A stretch of DNA of 29,015 bases, from positions 401-29,415 of the IMG/VR virus record IMGVR_UViG_3300030390_000428. One strand, written 5' to 3'. Below, piece after piece: positions 5,959 through 13,682 of this stretch. Made by a program: the position numbers and the translations under genes. Position 1 is the stretch's first letter; every line of letters starts with the position of its first letter. The DNA comes from a virus. The notes beneath the pieces are model-generated. The model worked only from the letters and a program-made list of their open reading frames with translations. It ran no database searches and was not told the DNA's origin.

Positions 5959-6144
5959 ATGAATAATAGAATTTTGGAAGATGCACTTCACATCTACAAG
6001 CACTGTATATCAGTGCGTGATGCTAAAAAGACAATGCGTTCTAATTTTTGGCTTAATCAGTCAGTTAATTATAAAAAAGCTGTATGGAGCAAATTGATCG
6101 ATTTATGCGAAGCAAATGGATATTTTGAAGAGGTGCAAAAATGA
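5959..6144 (+). CDS. Unknown small helical protein
   Basis: This 61-aa protein is predicted to be helical and has no motif I recognise. It has AAGGGG upstream at good spacing and ends with an ATGA overlap to the next small gene. It lies in the accessory cluster behind P2. Confidence 0.6.
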   Translation: MNNRILEDALHIYKHCISVRDAKKTMRSNFWLNQSVNYKKAVWSKLIDLCEANGYFEEVQK

Positions 6145-6314
6145 ACGATTTATTTCAGTTATCGTACATGGATATTAAGCGCAGAGATAGCCAAGCTACA
6201 GACAAGCGCGACAGTATCAAGGGCATTCTAGCGGCTGTTACTTTGTTTGCTATGTATGCAATCGTATCAACTATGGACTACCAAGACTGCTTGCGAGGTG
6301 CTACATCATGTTAA
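6141..6314 (+). CDS. Small single-span membrane protein (57 aa)
   Basis: The 57-codon frame starts at an ATGA overlap with the previous stop and ends inside the next gene (7-base overlap), so it fits the operon precisely. Residues about 28-45 (GILAAVTLFAMYAIVSTM) form one hydrophobic segment after a charged N-terminus, and two cysteines lie in the short tail. The positive charges just before the span suggest the N-terminus stays in the cytoplasm. The function is unknown; small phage inner-membrane proteins often act in exclusion or host takeover. Confidence 0.6.
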   Translation: MNDLFQLSYMDIKRRDSQATDKRDSIKGILAAVTLFAMYAIVSTMDYQDCLRGATSC

Positions 6315-6772
6315 TCTATGAGGACTTTGTATCTAAGCACTACGATGCTCTGTATAAGGAAGATTCTAGACTGTCTGACCTACCTGATGCCGCACTAGAT
6401 GAAGCTGTTTACATCTGGCTCAACAGTCACAAAACTTGGTTCGAGGACATATACCCTGCAACATTTAGCAGAGGCGTAGGCAAGATAGCCACAGAAATGC
6501 TGTTTGGCAAAGCACCATCAGCAAGCAAGATAGTTTCTAACTTGTTCATTGCTATGGCAGAAGACTCACCTGATGAGTACGATAAGGATGACCGATGGTG
6601 GTCAGAGGCGTTAGAAACGCATCTAGATAGCATTGTTAACTTAGGTAACTTTGCTGACGACCTTAGAGATAGAATCTACCTGTACCTAGAACACACAATA
6701 GAAGAAGCAATCTTTGATGAGTTCGCAAAGCAGAAAGGCGAAAACGATAGGGAGCATGGAATCTATGACTGA
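6308..6772 (+). CDS. Unknown acidic accessory protein
   Basis: The 154-aa protein is acidic, rich in tryptophan and aromatic residues, and mainly helical by eye. No family is recognised. It lacks a signal peptide or membrane span. It overlaps both neighbours by a few bases, so it is in the P2 accessory operon. A low isoelectric point and early position would suit a DNA-mimic or inhibitor role, but this is speculation. Confidence 0.7.
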   Translation: MLIYEDFVSKHYDALYKEDSRLSDLPDAALDEAVYIWLNSHKTWFEDIYPATFSRGVGKIATEMLFGKAPSASKIVSNLFIAMAEDSPDEYDKDDRWWSEALETHLDSIVNLGNFADDLRDRIYLYLEHTIEEAIFDEFAKQKGENDREHGIYD

Positions 6773-6929
6773 TTTAGCGAGAAAATGGCAAGAACTTAGA
6801 GACGAATACCCACCTCTAGAGATACCGCACGACAAAGAGGAGCGCACACAGTTCGAAAACTGGGTTGCAGAAATGGGATTTGATGGGATAATTGGAATTA
6901 ATAGGGTGAAGCAAGATGACAAAAACTAA
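6765..6929 (+). CDS. Unknown small acidic protein (54 aa)
   Basis: The protein of 54 residues is predicted to be helical at the N-terminus (LARKWQELRDEYPPLEIPHD) and has no known motif. The ATG at 6765 is preferred over upstream in-frame ATGs (6714, 6717, 6756) because AGGGAG lies at correct spacing and the overlap with the previous gene is only 8 bases. Confidence 0.55.
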   Translation: MTDLARKWQELRDEYPPLEIPHDKEERTQFENWVAEMGFDGIIGINRVKQDDKN

Positions 6930-7104
6930 AAAAGCAATAAAAGAGGTAAACCAGATGGCAGATAAAGCGATATTAAAAGCGCAGTTTGATGCGTATAAAG
7001 CTAAAGCAAAAGCATGGTTAGCTGTCGAAGTATACGGACATAGCAGGGGAAAGATTCTACTAGCGGTATTTGTAATGGTTGCCGCAGTAATTACAGCTTC
7101 ATAG
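6916..7104 (+). CDS. Small C-tail-anchored membrane protein
   Basis: The 62-aa product has a lysine-rich helical N-terminal part and one C-terminal hydrophobic segment (ILLAVFVMVAAVITAS, residues 47-62), which suggests a tail-anchored inner-membrane protein. An alternative start at 6955 (with AGAGG upstream) would give 49 residues. It overlaps the previous gene by 14 bases and is the last member of the P2 cluster. The function is unknown. Confidence 0.55.
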   Translation: MTKTKKAIKEVNQMADKAILKAQFDAYKAKAKAWLAVEVYGHSRGKILLAVFVMVAAVITAS

Positions 7105-7270
7105 TGTAACCCCTAGTAGCGGGCATCCTCCAAAAGCCTGATTAGCCAGAGTGGTTCACTGGTGCTACGAAACGAACCATTCACTCAGGTAATAACCCCC
7201 ATAGCTAAAAAGCATTAGATTGCGTTCTAAGCCCTCTATATAATCCCGCCTTAACAACCTGAGCCTCCCT
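7105..7270 (+). other. Non-coding foldable element ahead of the packaging genes
   Basis: No gene is visible in these 166 bases. The stretch 7137-7189 can fold: CCTGA (7137-7141) pairs with TCAGG (7185-7189) and TGGTTC (7152-7157) with GAACCA (7174-7179), leaving a 16-base loop. The position, just upstream of terminase, is where cos or pac sites commonly lie, but no consensus for such a site can be recognised. Confidence 0.4.
7239..7244 (+). promoter_or_regulatory. Possible promoter -10 box (TATAAT)
   Basis: A perfect TATAAT lies 27 bases before a 33-codon frame. The best -35 is weak (TTAGAT at 7215-7220, 18-base spacer), so this is only a candidate. Confidence 0.3.
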
Positions 7271-7372
7271 ATGAAAACCATCCTTATACTGGCGATAATC
7301 GCCCTAGTATTGATTGCCTATGACGATTTAGGCGGTAGATATATGAGAAAAGACGAACACCCTGAAAATTAA
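7271..7372 (+). CDS. Putative 33-aa membrane peptide
   Basis: The frame encodes a hydrophobic N-terminal segment (TILILAIIALVLIAY, residues 3-17) and a charged tail. No good ribosome site precedes the ATG, but TATAAT lies about 30 bases upstream. It could be a small membrane peptide or a chance frame; its hydrophobicity pattern is protein-like. Confidence 0.35.
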   Translation: MKTILILAIIALVLIAYDDLGGRYMRKDEHPEN

Positions 7373-7376
7373 TTGC

Positions 7377-7406
7377 TTGACTGTAAAGCATTAGTTATAG
7401 TATATA
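7377..7406 (+). promoter_or_regulatory. Promoter P3 for packaging and structural genes
   Basis: TTGACT (7377-7382) with TATATA (7401-7406) at 18 bases, or TTGCTT (7373-7378) with TATAGT (7396-7401) at 17, gives a sigma70-like promoter. A dyad ACTGTAA (7380-7386) against TTATAGT (7395-7401), 6 of 7 pairs, overlaps it and could be an operator. It lies 35 bases before the first gene of the late block. Confidence 0.6.
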
Positions 7407-7440
7407 GGCGATAGATAGAACCAATAATGAGGTAACTACT

Positions 7441-7695
7441 ATGATGAGCCTAGAACTAACTAACAAGATCAACACTTGTAAAGAGAACGGATGGACTGAT
7501 TTATTGTCTAAGCTAGACGAGATCACCCAGAGCCTAATCGAGAACCCTAGTGCAGGGCATCAGATCAAAACAGCATTAGTCTTTTGGAAAGATGCGGTTG
7601 AATGTCGCGCCAAAGGACTACCCCCACAAGAGCATGATATAATAATCAAGAACCCTAAGATGAATGTTCGAGAAACATTCGGAGCTGATATGTAA
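7441..7695 (+). CDS. Unknown small protein ahead of terminase
   Basis: The 84-aa protein is helical, with no recognised domain. A second ATG follows the first immediately; GAGGTAA lies at good spacing. It ends one base before the terminase small subunit gene and leads the late operon behind P3. A role in packaging or in late regulation can be guessed from place alone. Confidence 0.65.
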   Translation: MMSLELTNKINTCKENGWTDLLSKLDEITQSLIENPSAGHQIKTALVFWKDAVECRAKGLPPQEHDIIIKNPKMNVRETFGADM

Positions 7696-7696
7696 G

Positions 7697-8062
7697 ATGG
7701 GAAGACCCAAATGGATTCCAGATGCAGATATATGCGCTAGAGCCTCAGAAATGGCATCTAGGGGCTTAACTGTAGCTCAGATAGCTGATTGCTTAGGGGT
7801 ATCTGAATCGACCATGTACAACAAGCAGGAAGAGTATTTAGAGTTTATGGACTCTATAAAAAGGGGGAGAAGTAAAGGCATGGAAGAGATCACTAATGCA
7901 TTGTTTGAGAAAGCTAAAGCAGGTGATAATACTTCTATGATCTTCTACCTCAAGACAAGAGACAGAGAGAACTGGGGCGAGCAGTACATAGAACCAGTCA
8001 AAGAGATTCCACCTATCAATATAACTGTCCACCCTGATGCAATTAACAAAGCCTCAGAGTGA
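7697..8062 (+). CDS. terS: Terminase small subunit
   Basis: The 121-aa protein begins with an N-terminal helix-turn-helix (LTVAQIADCLGVSESTMYNKQEEY, about residues 24-47) followed by a helical part and FEKAKAGDNTSMIFYLKTRDRENWGEQ, a pattern that closes many phage small terminase proteins. These bind the packaging site and form a ring that hands DNA to the large subunit. The ATG at 7697 begins MGRPKW, typical of the family, and is favoured over the in-frame ATG at 7664. The gene overlaps the large subunit by 26 bases. Confidence 0.8.
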   Translation: MGRPKWIPDADICARASEMASRGLTVAQIADCLGVSESTMYNKQEEYLEFMDSIKRGRSKGMEEITNALFEKAKAGDNTSMIFYLKTRDRENWGEQYIEPVKEIPPINITVHPDAINKASE

Positions 8063-9248
8063 AATCTTCTGCTCACCCTCTAGATTTAGAGCGGTAGTAG
8101 CAGGAAGACGATTCGGTAAGACGTTCCTATCAACAGGAGAGATACTTAGAGCCGCTGTTGGGGGTGCTAACAGGAACTGTTGGTATGTCAGCCCTACCTA
8201 TGGGGCGAGCAAAGAGATTGCTTGGGATATGCTTATACAGACTATTCCAGTAGAGTATGTTGCTAAGACCAACGAAACATCCCTTACAATTAAGCTAATT
8301 AATGGCAGTGTAATAGCCCTTAAAGGTGCAGAGAAGCCACACAACCTGCGTGGTAGAGCATTAGACTTTGTGGTGCTAGATGAGTTTGCAGATATGCGCC
8401 CAGAGGCATGGTATGAGGTTCTAAGACCATCTCTATCTGATAGGCAAGGTAGCGCACTATTTATCGGTACACCTAAAGGCAGAAACCATTTCTACGATCT
8501 ATGGGCTAAAGGTTTAGATGGTGCAGAGGGATGGGATTCATTTCAGTACACAACACTGCAAGGCGGCAACGTACCAGAGAAAGAGATTGAGCAAGCCAGA
8601 AACGATCTAGACGAGCGCACTTTTAACCAAGAATACTGCGCTGAATTTGTCACCTACTCAGGTTTAATATATTATGCCTTTAGTAGAGAGCTATCAGTAG
8701 AGCCTATCGAGGACAATGGTGGTACACTACATATTGGCATGGATTTTAACCTAGACCCAATGAGTGCTGTTATATGCTTGAGGCATGGACAAGACTTACT
8801 GGCTATAGATGAAATCGTTATGTATGGGTCTAACACAGATGAGATGGTTGCTGAGATAAAGGATAGGTATCCTAACAGGCACTGTATTATCTACCCTGAC
8901 CCTGCATCAAGACAGCGCAAAACAAGCGCAGGTGGTCGGACTGATTTGTCGATCTTACAAAACGCAGGGTTTAGCGTTAAGGCGAAGAAAGCTCACCCAT
9001 TGGTCAGGGATAGAATCAATGCGGTTAATAGTCGATTACTGTCAGGTGATGGTACTCGGCATTTGTTTGTTTCGCCTAATTGCAAGCAAACGATTAAGAG
9101 TTTAGAAAGACAGACTTATAAAGAGGGTACAAGTATTCCTAACAAAGATGGCACTGACCACATGAATGATGCGTTAGGCTATCTGGTAGAGTATTTGTTC
9201 CCAATTAGAACCGAATATAACACCCCGCAACCTACTAGGTGGACTTGA
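8037..9248 (+). CDS. terL: Terminase large subunit (ATPase and nuclease)
   Basis: The 403-aa motor shows a Walker A variant GRRFGKT (residues 23-29), Walker B VVLDE (112-116), coupling motif GTP (144-146) and an RNase H-like nuclease with aspartates D236 (GMDFN), D288 (YPDPA) and D374 or D378 near DHMNDALGY. It drives ATP-dependent packaging through the portal and cuts genome ends. The length is on the short side for the family but nothing essential is missing. Start MQLTKPQ is typical. Its stop overlaps the portal start by one base (TGATG). Confidence 0.95.
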   Translation: MQLTKPQSEIFCSPSRFRAVVAGRRFGKTFLSTGEILRAAVGGANRNCWYVSPTYGASKEIAWDMLIQTIPVEYVAKTNETSLTIKLINGSVIALKGAEKPHNLRGRALDFVVLDEFADMRPEAWYEVLRPSLSDRQGSALFIGTPKGRNHFYDLWAKGLDGAEGWDSFQYTTLQGGNVPEKEIEQARNDLDERTFNQEYCAEFVTYSGLIYYAFSRELSVEPIEDNGGTLHIGMDFNLDPMSAVICLRHGQDLLAIDEIVMYGSNTDEMVAEIKDRYPNRHCIIYPDPASRQRKTSAGGRTDLSILQNAGFSVKAKKAHPLVRDRINAVNSRLLSGDGTRHLFVSPNCKQTIKSLERQTYKEGTSIPNKDGTDHMNDALGYLVEYLFPIRTEYNTPQPTRWT

Positions 9249-10759
9249 TGGAAAACAGCGTAATTGAAAACACACACCCAATCTATGAAGACTACAAGTT
9301 CAGATGGTCTTTCTATCTCAGAAGCTACATGGGTGGAGAAGATTATAAAGAGGGTGGCTACCTAACAAGCTACATCTCAGAAGACAAAGACGAATATGCT
9401 AGACGTTTAGACCTTACCCCGATGGACAACCACTGCAAGAACATTGTCCACATCTACTCTAGTTTCCTATGGCGCGTACCGCCAACCAGAGCATTCAACA
9501 GCCTAGCCAACAACAGCGCACTACAGCCGTTTCTAAAAGATTCTGATCTTGATGGTCGGTCTTTTAATGCGTTCATGAGACAAGCGCAGGTTTGGTCTAG
9601 CGTATATGGGCACGTTTGGTTAATGATTGATAAGCCTCAGTCTAATGCATCTACAAGAGCAGAAGAACTAGACCAAGAGATTCGCCCCTATATGACTTTG
9701 ATCACACCAGAGAACGTGTTTGACTGGAAGTATGAGCGCACTTCTAGCGGTCGGCATAAGCTAGTCTATCTAAAGGTCAGAGAGTCAGTAGATCGCATTA
9801 GCAACACCGAGACAGAGGTTTACTACAGAGTATGGCGTGAAGATACTATCGAGACTTGGCGCGCTACTAACAACGAAGAAGAGCACCTAGAGACTATCGA
9901 CAATACACTAGGCAAGATACCTGCTGTTTTCCTACCTGCTAACAGATCGCCTTTACGCGGTATTGGTACAAGTGATATCGCTGATGTGTCGTATATGCAA
10001 CGAGCTATCTATCAGGAACTATCAGAAGTAGAACAGTTGATTCGTATCAGTAACCACCCAACACTGGTTAAGACGTTTGAGACTGATGCTAGTGCAGGGG
10101 CAGGTGCAGTAATTAACTTACCTGATGATATGGATGGCAACCTAAAGCCATACCAGATGCAACCATCAGGGGCTAACCTAGATGCTGTTATGAAGTCTAT
10201 TAAAGATAAGGTTGAGTCTATCAACCGAATGGCTCACATGGGTGCAGTGCGTGGCACTGAAGCTATGACACAGTCAGGCGTAGCAATGCAGACAGAGTTC
10301 CAGATGCTGAATGCTAAACTGGCAGAAAAGGCAGACATACTAGAACTAGCAGAAGAGCAGATATTCGACCTGTTTTGTCAGTGGCAACAAGTACCCAATG
10401 ACGTAGAGGTGTTCTATCCTGATGCGTTTGATCTTAGAGACTACGACAAAGAGCTTGTATTCCTACAGCAGATGCGTGCCACAGGCGTTAAGTCCATGAC
10501 CCTAGCACAAGAGATCGACAAGAAGATCGCTGATCTAGTGCTTGATGACGATATGCTAGCGAAGGCGCATAATGAGATTGAGATCACCACACAGACTGTT
10601 GGCGACTTCTCAGAAAAGACCCAGATATATAGCTATCACATTGATGCAGGTGTTGTTACAGCTAACGAGGTCAGAGAAAAGATTGGTCTTGAGGATGTGG
10701 CAGGTGGCGATACTCTTATCGAGCCGCGTGATGATGGCGGTAGTACAGAGCAAGTCTAA
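9248..10759 (+). CDS. Portal protein
   Basis: The 503-aa product sits between terminase and the MuF head protein. It has portal-like features: an N-terminal FRWSFYLRSYMGG region, a central beta part (ETEVYYRVWREDTIETW), the QRAIYQELSEVEQLIRISNHPTLV segment, and a long helix followed by acidic C-terminal sequence. Portals form the 12-fold vertex through which DNA enters and leaves. The ATG at 9248 is chosen over a GTG at 9239 because of the TGATG junction with terL. Family is identified by order and pattern, so the subfamily is uncertain. Confidence 0.85.
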   Translation: MENSVIENTHPIYEDYKFRWSFYLRSYMGGEDYKEGGYLTSYISEDKDEYARRLDLTPMDNHCKNIVHIYSSFLWRVPPTRAFNSLANNSALQPFLKDSDLDGRSFNAFMRQAQVWSSVYGHVWLMIDKPQSNASTRAEELDQEIRPYMTLITPENVFDWKYERTSSGRHKLVYLKVRESVDRISNTETEVYYRVWREDTIETWRATNNEEEHLETIDNTLGKIPAVFLPANRSPLRGIGTSDIADVSYMQRAIYQELSEVEQLIRISNHPTLVKTFETDASAGAGAVINLPDDMDGNLKPYQMQPSGANLDAVMKSIKDKVESINRMAHMGAVRGTEAMTQSGVAMQTEFQMLNAKLAEKADILELAEEQIFDLFCQWQQVPNDVEVFYPDAFDLRDYDKELVFLQQMRATGVKSMTLAQEIDKKIADLVLDDDMLAKAHNEIEITTQTVGDFSEKTQIYSYHIDAGVVTANEVREKIGLEDVAGGDTLIEPRDDGGSTEQV

Positions 10760-12690
10760 TGGCGGCAGATACTGATCACTTTGATGCTTTAGACAGCCTA
10801 GCTGATACGCATCAGAAGAAACTAGCCGAGTCTTTAGTAACTCTTGAAAACAGAATTGCTGATCTGGTAGCAACTGCGCCCCTACAAGATGGCAAGCTGT
10901 TTGATTTAGAGTGGGCAGTTAATGCGCGTAATGAGTTAAGACAAGCAATCGATGAAGACTACCTGACAGAAGTAGACAGCATTATCAGGGACTACGACCA
11001 AGTTGCAGTCGATGCGGCAACTATGCTTGGCGAATATGGCGACATTGTACAGCTAGACCAAGATGTAGTCGGTCAGCTACAACAGATGACGTTTCAGGGG
11101 TTTGAAGACTTAGGCGCAGAGCATTTAGATATAATCTCGAAGCAGGTTTATGAAAGCACGCTAACAGGCGCAACCTTTGCCAACAGTGTTAACGCGGTCA
11201 GAGAAGTGGTCGGCAAGGATATGGCAAGGCACGCTAGTCAGCAGGTGCATGATTCGTTGATGCAGTTTGATCGCGCAGTAAACACCAAGATAGCCCTCGA
11301 CTCAGGTGCAGAAAAGTTTAAGTATCGCGGCTCTGATGACAGTAAGACCAGAACTTTTTGCAGAAAGCACGTTGATAAGGTCTACACAATAGATGAGATT
11401 AACGAGATTTGGCAAGGTGAATGGGCAGGTAAAAGCAGTTCTAATGCCTTTGCTACAGCAGGGGGATATAACTGTAGGCATAGATTTAGACCAGTATTTG
11501 ATGAGGTTGCTGAGGAGGTAGTTGAGGAGGTTGCACCACCCCCAGAGCCAGAGCCAGTAACAGACTTGCAGACTAAGCCTATCAAGAAGCTATCTAAAGC
11601 GGCGGCAGTTAAGTCGGCAGAGAAAAAGCTTAAGTATAAGCCAGAGCAATGGAAGACAGTTAGTGAGGGTAGTAGAGACTTTTACAGCTATCCTGTAGAC
11701 AGTGATGGCACTCCTATGTTGCGCTTTAGGGGAAAGGGAATATCACAGTACTCAAACTATACAACAAGAGTCAATTCGTTCAATCTACAGACTGGCAAGG
11801 TTACAGGGACAACATTCTCGGCAGAAACGCTTACCCTAGTGGATAACGCGCTAGACATAACCGCAGACCTGTCAAAGCAATACAAGATACCGCAGATTCG
11901 AGCAATCACACCAACAGGCGATAAGAGTGCGGCAATGTCTATGGGCGATATGAATCTTTCTATTAACGCATCATACTGGAAGCCTAGAGCGGCAACTGCG
12001 TTCGTGGATGAAAGCGAGATAAGAAAGAGCATTGCCAAAGAGACTGCAAAGCTTAGAGCTTTAGATGATGATATGCAGTTGCTAGCAGATAAGTACGCAG
12101 AGACTAAAGCAAAGTATTTTGAAACTAGAGACTACGCGCTTTTAGAGGAATACAACGGCTACGCTGACGACTACAACAAGAAGCGCAGTGCGAAAATGCG
12201 AGTCAATAGAAGCATTAGTCGAATGGAGCAGTCTATAAGACCGCAGACAGCTAGCACTTGGCGAGTCGGTGATGACCTAAAAGACAGACCAGAACTAGCT
12301 TCAAGATATTTTGACGACCCTGTCGATAAGTTCAACAATACTGTTGTGCATGAATACGGACACACACTGCACCAAGAATACAACAGAATCGGTACAGAGC
12401 GCGGCAAGGGGCTAATGTCAGAGCCACCTGTAGAAAAGTATCTGGCACATTTATTTTATGACAAGAAAAACAAAAAAAAGCTAAACCCTAACAACGTGTA
12501 TCCTACAGGCTACAGTGAATATAACCATCACGAATGGTTCGCTGAAAGTTTTAGCCTGTACAACATGGGCAGAAAAGACCTAGTAGACCCAAAGCTAGTT
12601 AACCTGCTAGACGAAATGAAGAAAAATAAAGGGCATCTTGATGTATTTGATGGCTTTGATTTCAAACTAGGAGAAGTTATAGATGAGTAA
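10759..12690 (+). CDS. MuF-type head morphogenesis protein fused to a zinc metallopeptidase
   Basis: This 643-aa protein has three parts. Residues about 120-246 carry the MuF head-morphogenesis pattern ending GGYNCRHRFRPV. A Glu/Pro hinge follows (about 249-268). The rest is an added domain with HEYGH at 531-535 and HHEWFAESF at 590-598, a gluzincin layout in which His531 and His535 plus Glu592 or Glu596 would bind zinc and Glu532 is catalytic. Normal MuF proteins end soon after the CRH motif. MuF C-terminal fusions to toxin or peptidase domains are known in phages and are carried in the capsid; ejection with the DNA or use as a maturation protease are both possible. TAATG joins it to the portal gene. 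Confidence 0.85.
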   Translation: MAADTDHFDALDSLADTHQKKLAESLVTLENRIADLVATAPLQDGKLFDLEWAVNARNELRQAIDEDYLTEVDSIIRDYDQVAVDAATMLGEYGDIVQLDQDVVGQLQQMTFQGFEDLGAEHLDIISKQVYESTLTGATFANSVNAVREVVGKDMARHASQQVHDSLMQFDRAVNTKIALDSGAEKFKYRGSDDSKTRTFCRKHVDKVYTIDEINEIWQGEWAGKSSSNAFATAGGYNCRHRFRPVFDEVAEEVVEEVAPPPEPEPVTDLQTKPIKKLSKAAAVKSAEKKLKYKPEQWKTVSEGSRDFYSYPVDSDGTPMLRFRGKGISQYSNYTTRVNSFNLQTGKVTGTTFSAETLTLVDNALDITADLSKQYKIPQIRAITPTGDKSAAMSMGDMNLSINASYWKPRAATAFVDESEIRKSIAKETAKLRALDDDMQLLADKYAETKAKYFETRDYALLEEYNGYADDYNKKRSAKMRVNRSISRMEQSIRPQTASTWRVGDDLKDRPELASRYFDDPVDKFNNTVVHEYGHTLHQEYNRIGTERGKGLMSEPPVEKYLAHLFYDKKNKKKLNPNNVYPTGYSEYNHHEWFAESFSLYNMGRKDLVDPKLVNLLDEMKKNKGHLDVFDGFDFKLGEVIDE

Positions 12691-12859
12691 ATATTTAGAT
12701 ATGGGGCGAAAGCTAATAAAGGAAGACCCTCTGCCAGATGATGTGGTGGAGAGGTTAGATCGGTTGTACGACCTTATAGACCCAGACGAGCTAGATGAGT
12801 TTCTGTTTCTGTATGAGGCTGTGCATTTAACTGTAAACTTGCTTGACGAGGATGAATGA
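12683..12859 (+). CDS. Small acidic protein overlapping the MuF-peptidase gene
   Basis: The 58-aa frame starts 8 bases before the end of the MuF-peptidase gene, with AGGAG about 10 bases upstream, and its stop overlaps the next micro-gene. It is strongly acidic (about a third Asp/Glu) and probably two or three helices. Codon use looks like its neighbours. A small acidic protein coupled to a peptidase domain might be an inhibitor or immunity factor or a chaperone for packaging it, but no family is recognised. Confidence 0.65.
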   Translation: MSKYLDMGRKLIKEDPLPDDVVERLDRLYDLIDPDELDEFLFLYEAVHLTVNLLDEDE

Positions 12860-12933
12860 TGCCAAAAGGCGCAGGAACATACGGAAGCAAGGTCGGAAGA
12901 CCTAAGAAAAAGAAGCGCAAGGTTAAGAAATAG
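12859..12933 (+). CDS. Ultra-basic 24-aa micro-protein (MPKGxGTYG type)
   Basis: The frame begins MPKGAGTYGSKVGRPK and ends in a run of lysines and arginines (11 of 24 residues basic). It shares a TGATG junction with the preceding gene and lies just before the scaffold gene. From memory, similar MPKG-GTYG-GRPKK micro-proteins occur near capsid genes of other phages, which supports it being real; this was not checked. Electrostatic binding to packaged DNA or to acidic partners is plausible. Confidence 0.6.
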   Translation: MPKGAGTYGSKVGRPKKKKRKVKK

Positions 12934-12982
12934 CTTGTGTTAAACTAACGATTCACCAACTACTCCTAGTGAGGAACGCAAC

Positions 12983-13648
12983 ATGAGCGATACAATCATG
13001 GAAACCACAGAAGAAGCTGAGACTGAAACAGCGGCAGTAGAAACACAGGCAAAGACATTTTCACAAGTAGAGCTAGACCGAATCGTAGCTGATCGGATTG
13101 CTAGAGAACAGCGCAAGTTTGATAAGCGGCTAGGCGGCATTAACTTAGATGAAGCCAAAGAGCTACTTACTCAAAAGGAACAGGCTGAGATTGAGCAACA
13201 GAAACAGCGCGGAGAGTTCGATTCTATCTTGAAGAATACTGTCGAAAAGAAAGATGCAGTTATCAACAGTTACAAGTCTAGGTTGCAAGAGACGTTAATT
13301 GATGGACAGTTAACCAGTGCGGCTAGTCGGAATAACGCAGTTGATACAGCACAAGTAACTCAACTCTTAAAAGGCAAGACCAGACTTAATGATGATGGTG
13401 TTGTTGAGATTGTAGATAATAACGGAACACCTAGATATAATGATAAAGGTGATCTGTTATCTGTCGATGAGATGGTTACAGAATTTTTAACTGTTAACCC
13501 ACACTTTGTGCGCGCCTCTGGTGGCGGTGCAGGAAGCATGGGTAATACAGGTGGCTCTACTCCGAAGCCTCAATCGGTGGATTGGATGGTCGAGAATTGG
13601 AATAGCGGTGGCAAAGAAGCCTATACTGCTATGAAGAGGAAAGGCTAA
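12983..13648 (+). CDS. Capsid scaffolding protein
   Basis: The 221-aa protein has the scaffold signature: an acidic Thr/Glu-rich N-terminus, a long charged coiled-coil (QVELDRIVADRIAREQRKFD through the Gln/Glu-rich stretch, residues 28-90) and a Gly/Ser-rich segment (residues 179-192, GGGAGSMGNTGGST) before the C-terminal helix. It lies immediately upstream of the major capsid gene, the usual place. Scaffolds nucleate procapsid assembly by binding the capsid protein through the C-terminal helix and leave or are degraded. GAGG precedes the ATG. Confidence 0.8.
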   Translation: MSDTIMETTEEAETETAAVETQAKTFSQVELDRIVADRIAREQRKFDKRLGGINLDEAKELLTQKEQAEIEQQKQRGEFDSILKNTVEKKDAVINSYKSRLQETLIDGQLTSAASRNNAVDTAQVTQLLKGKTRLNDDGVVEIVDNNGTPRYNDKGDLLSVDEMVTEFLTVNPHFVRASGGGAGSMGNTGGSTPKPQSVDWMVENWNSGGKEAYTAMKRKG

Positions 13649-13682
13649 ATTATTTTTCTTTCTATTTATTGAGGTTTTAAAA

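Noticed and set aside
12901-12933. Functional nuclear-localisation signal in the basic micro-protein
   Set aside because: The host is almost certainly a bacterium; the run of lysines is better explained by DNA or acidic-protein binding.
12934-12982. Promoter before the scaffold gene
   Set aside because: Some TAAACT-like text is present but no -35 at a usable distance; a read-through from P3 is simpler.
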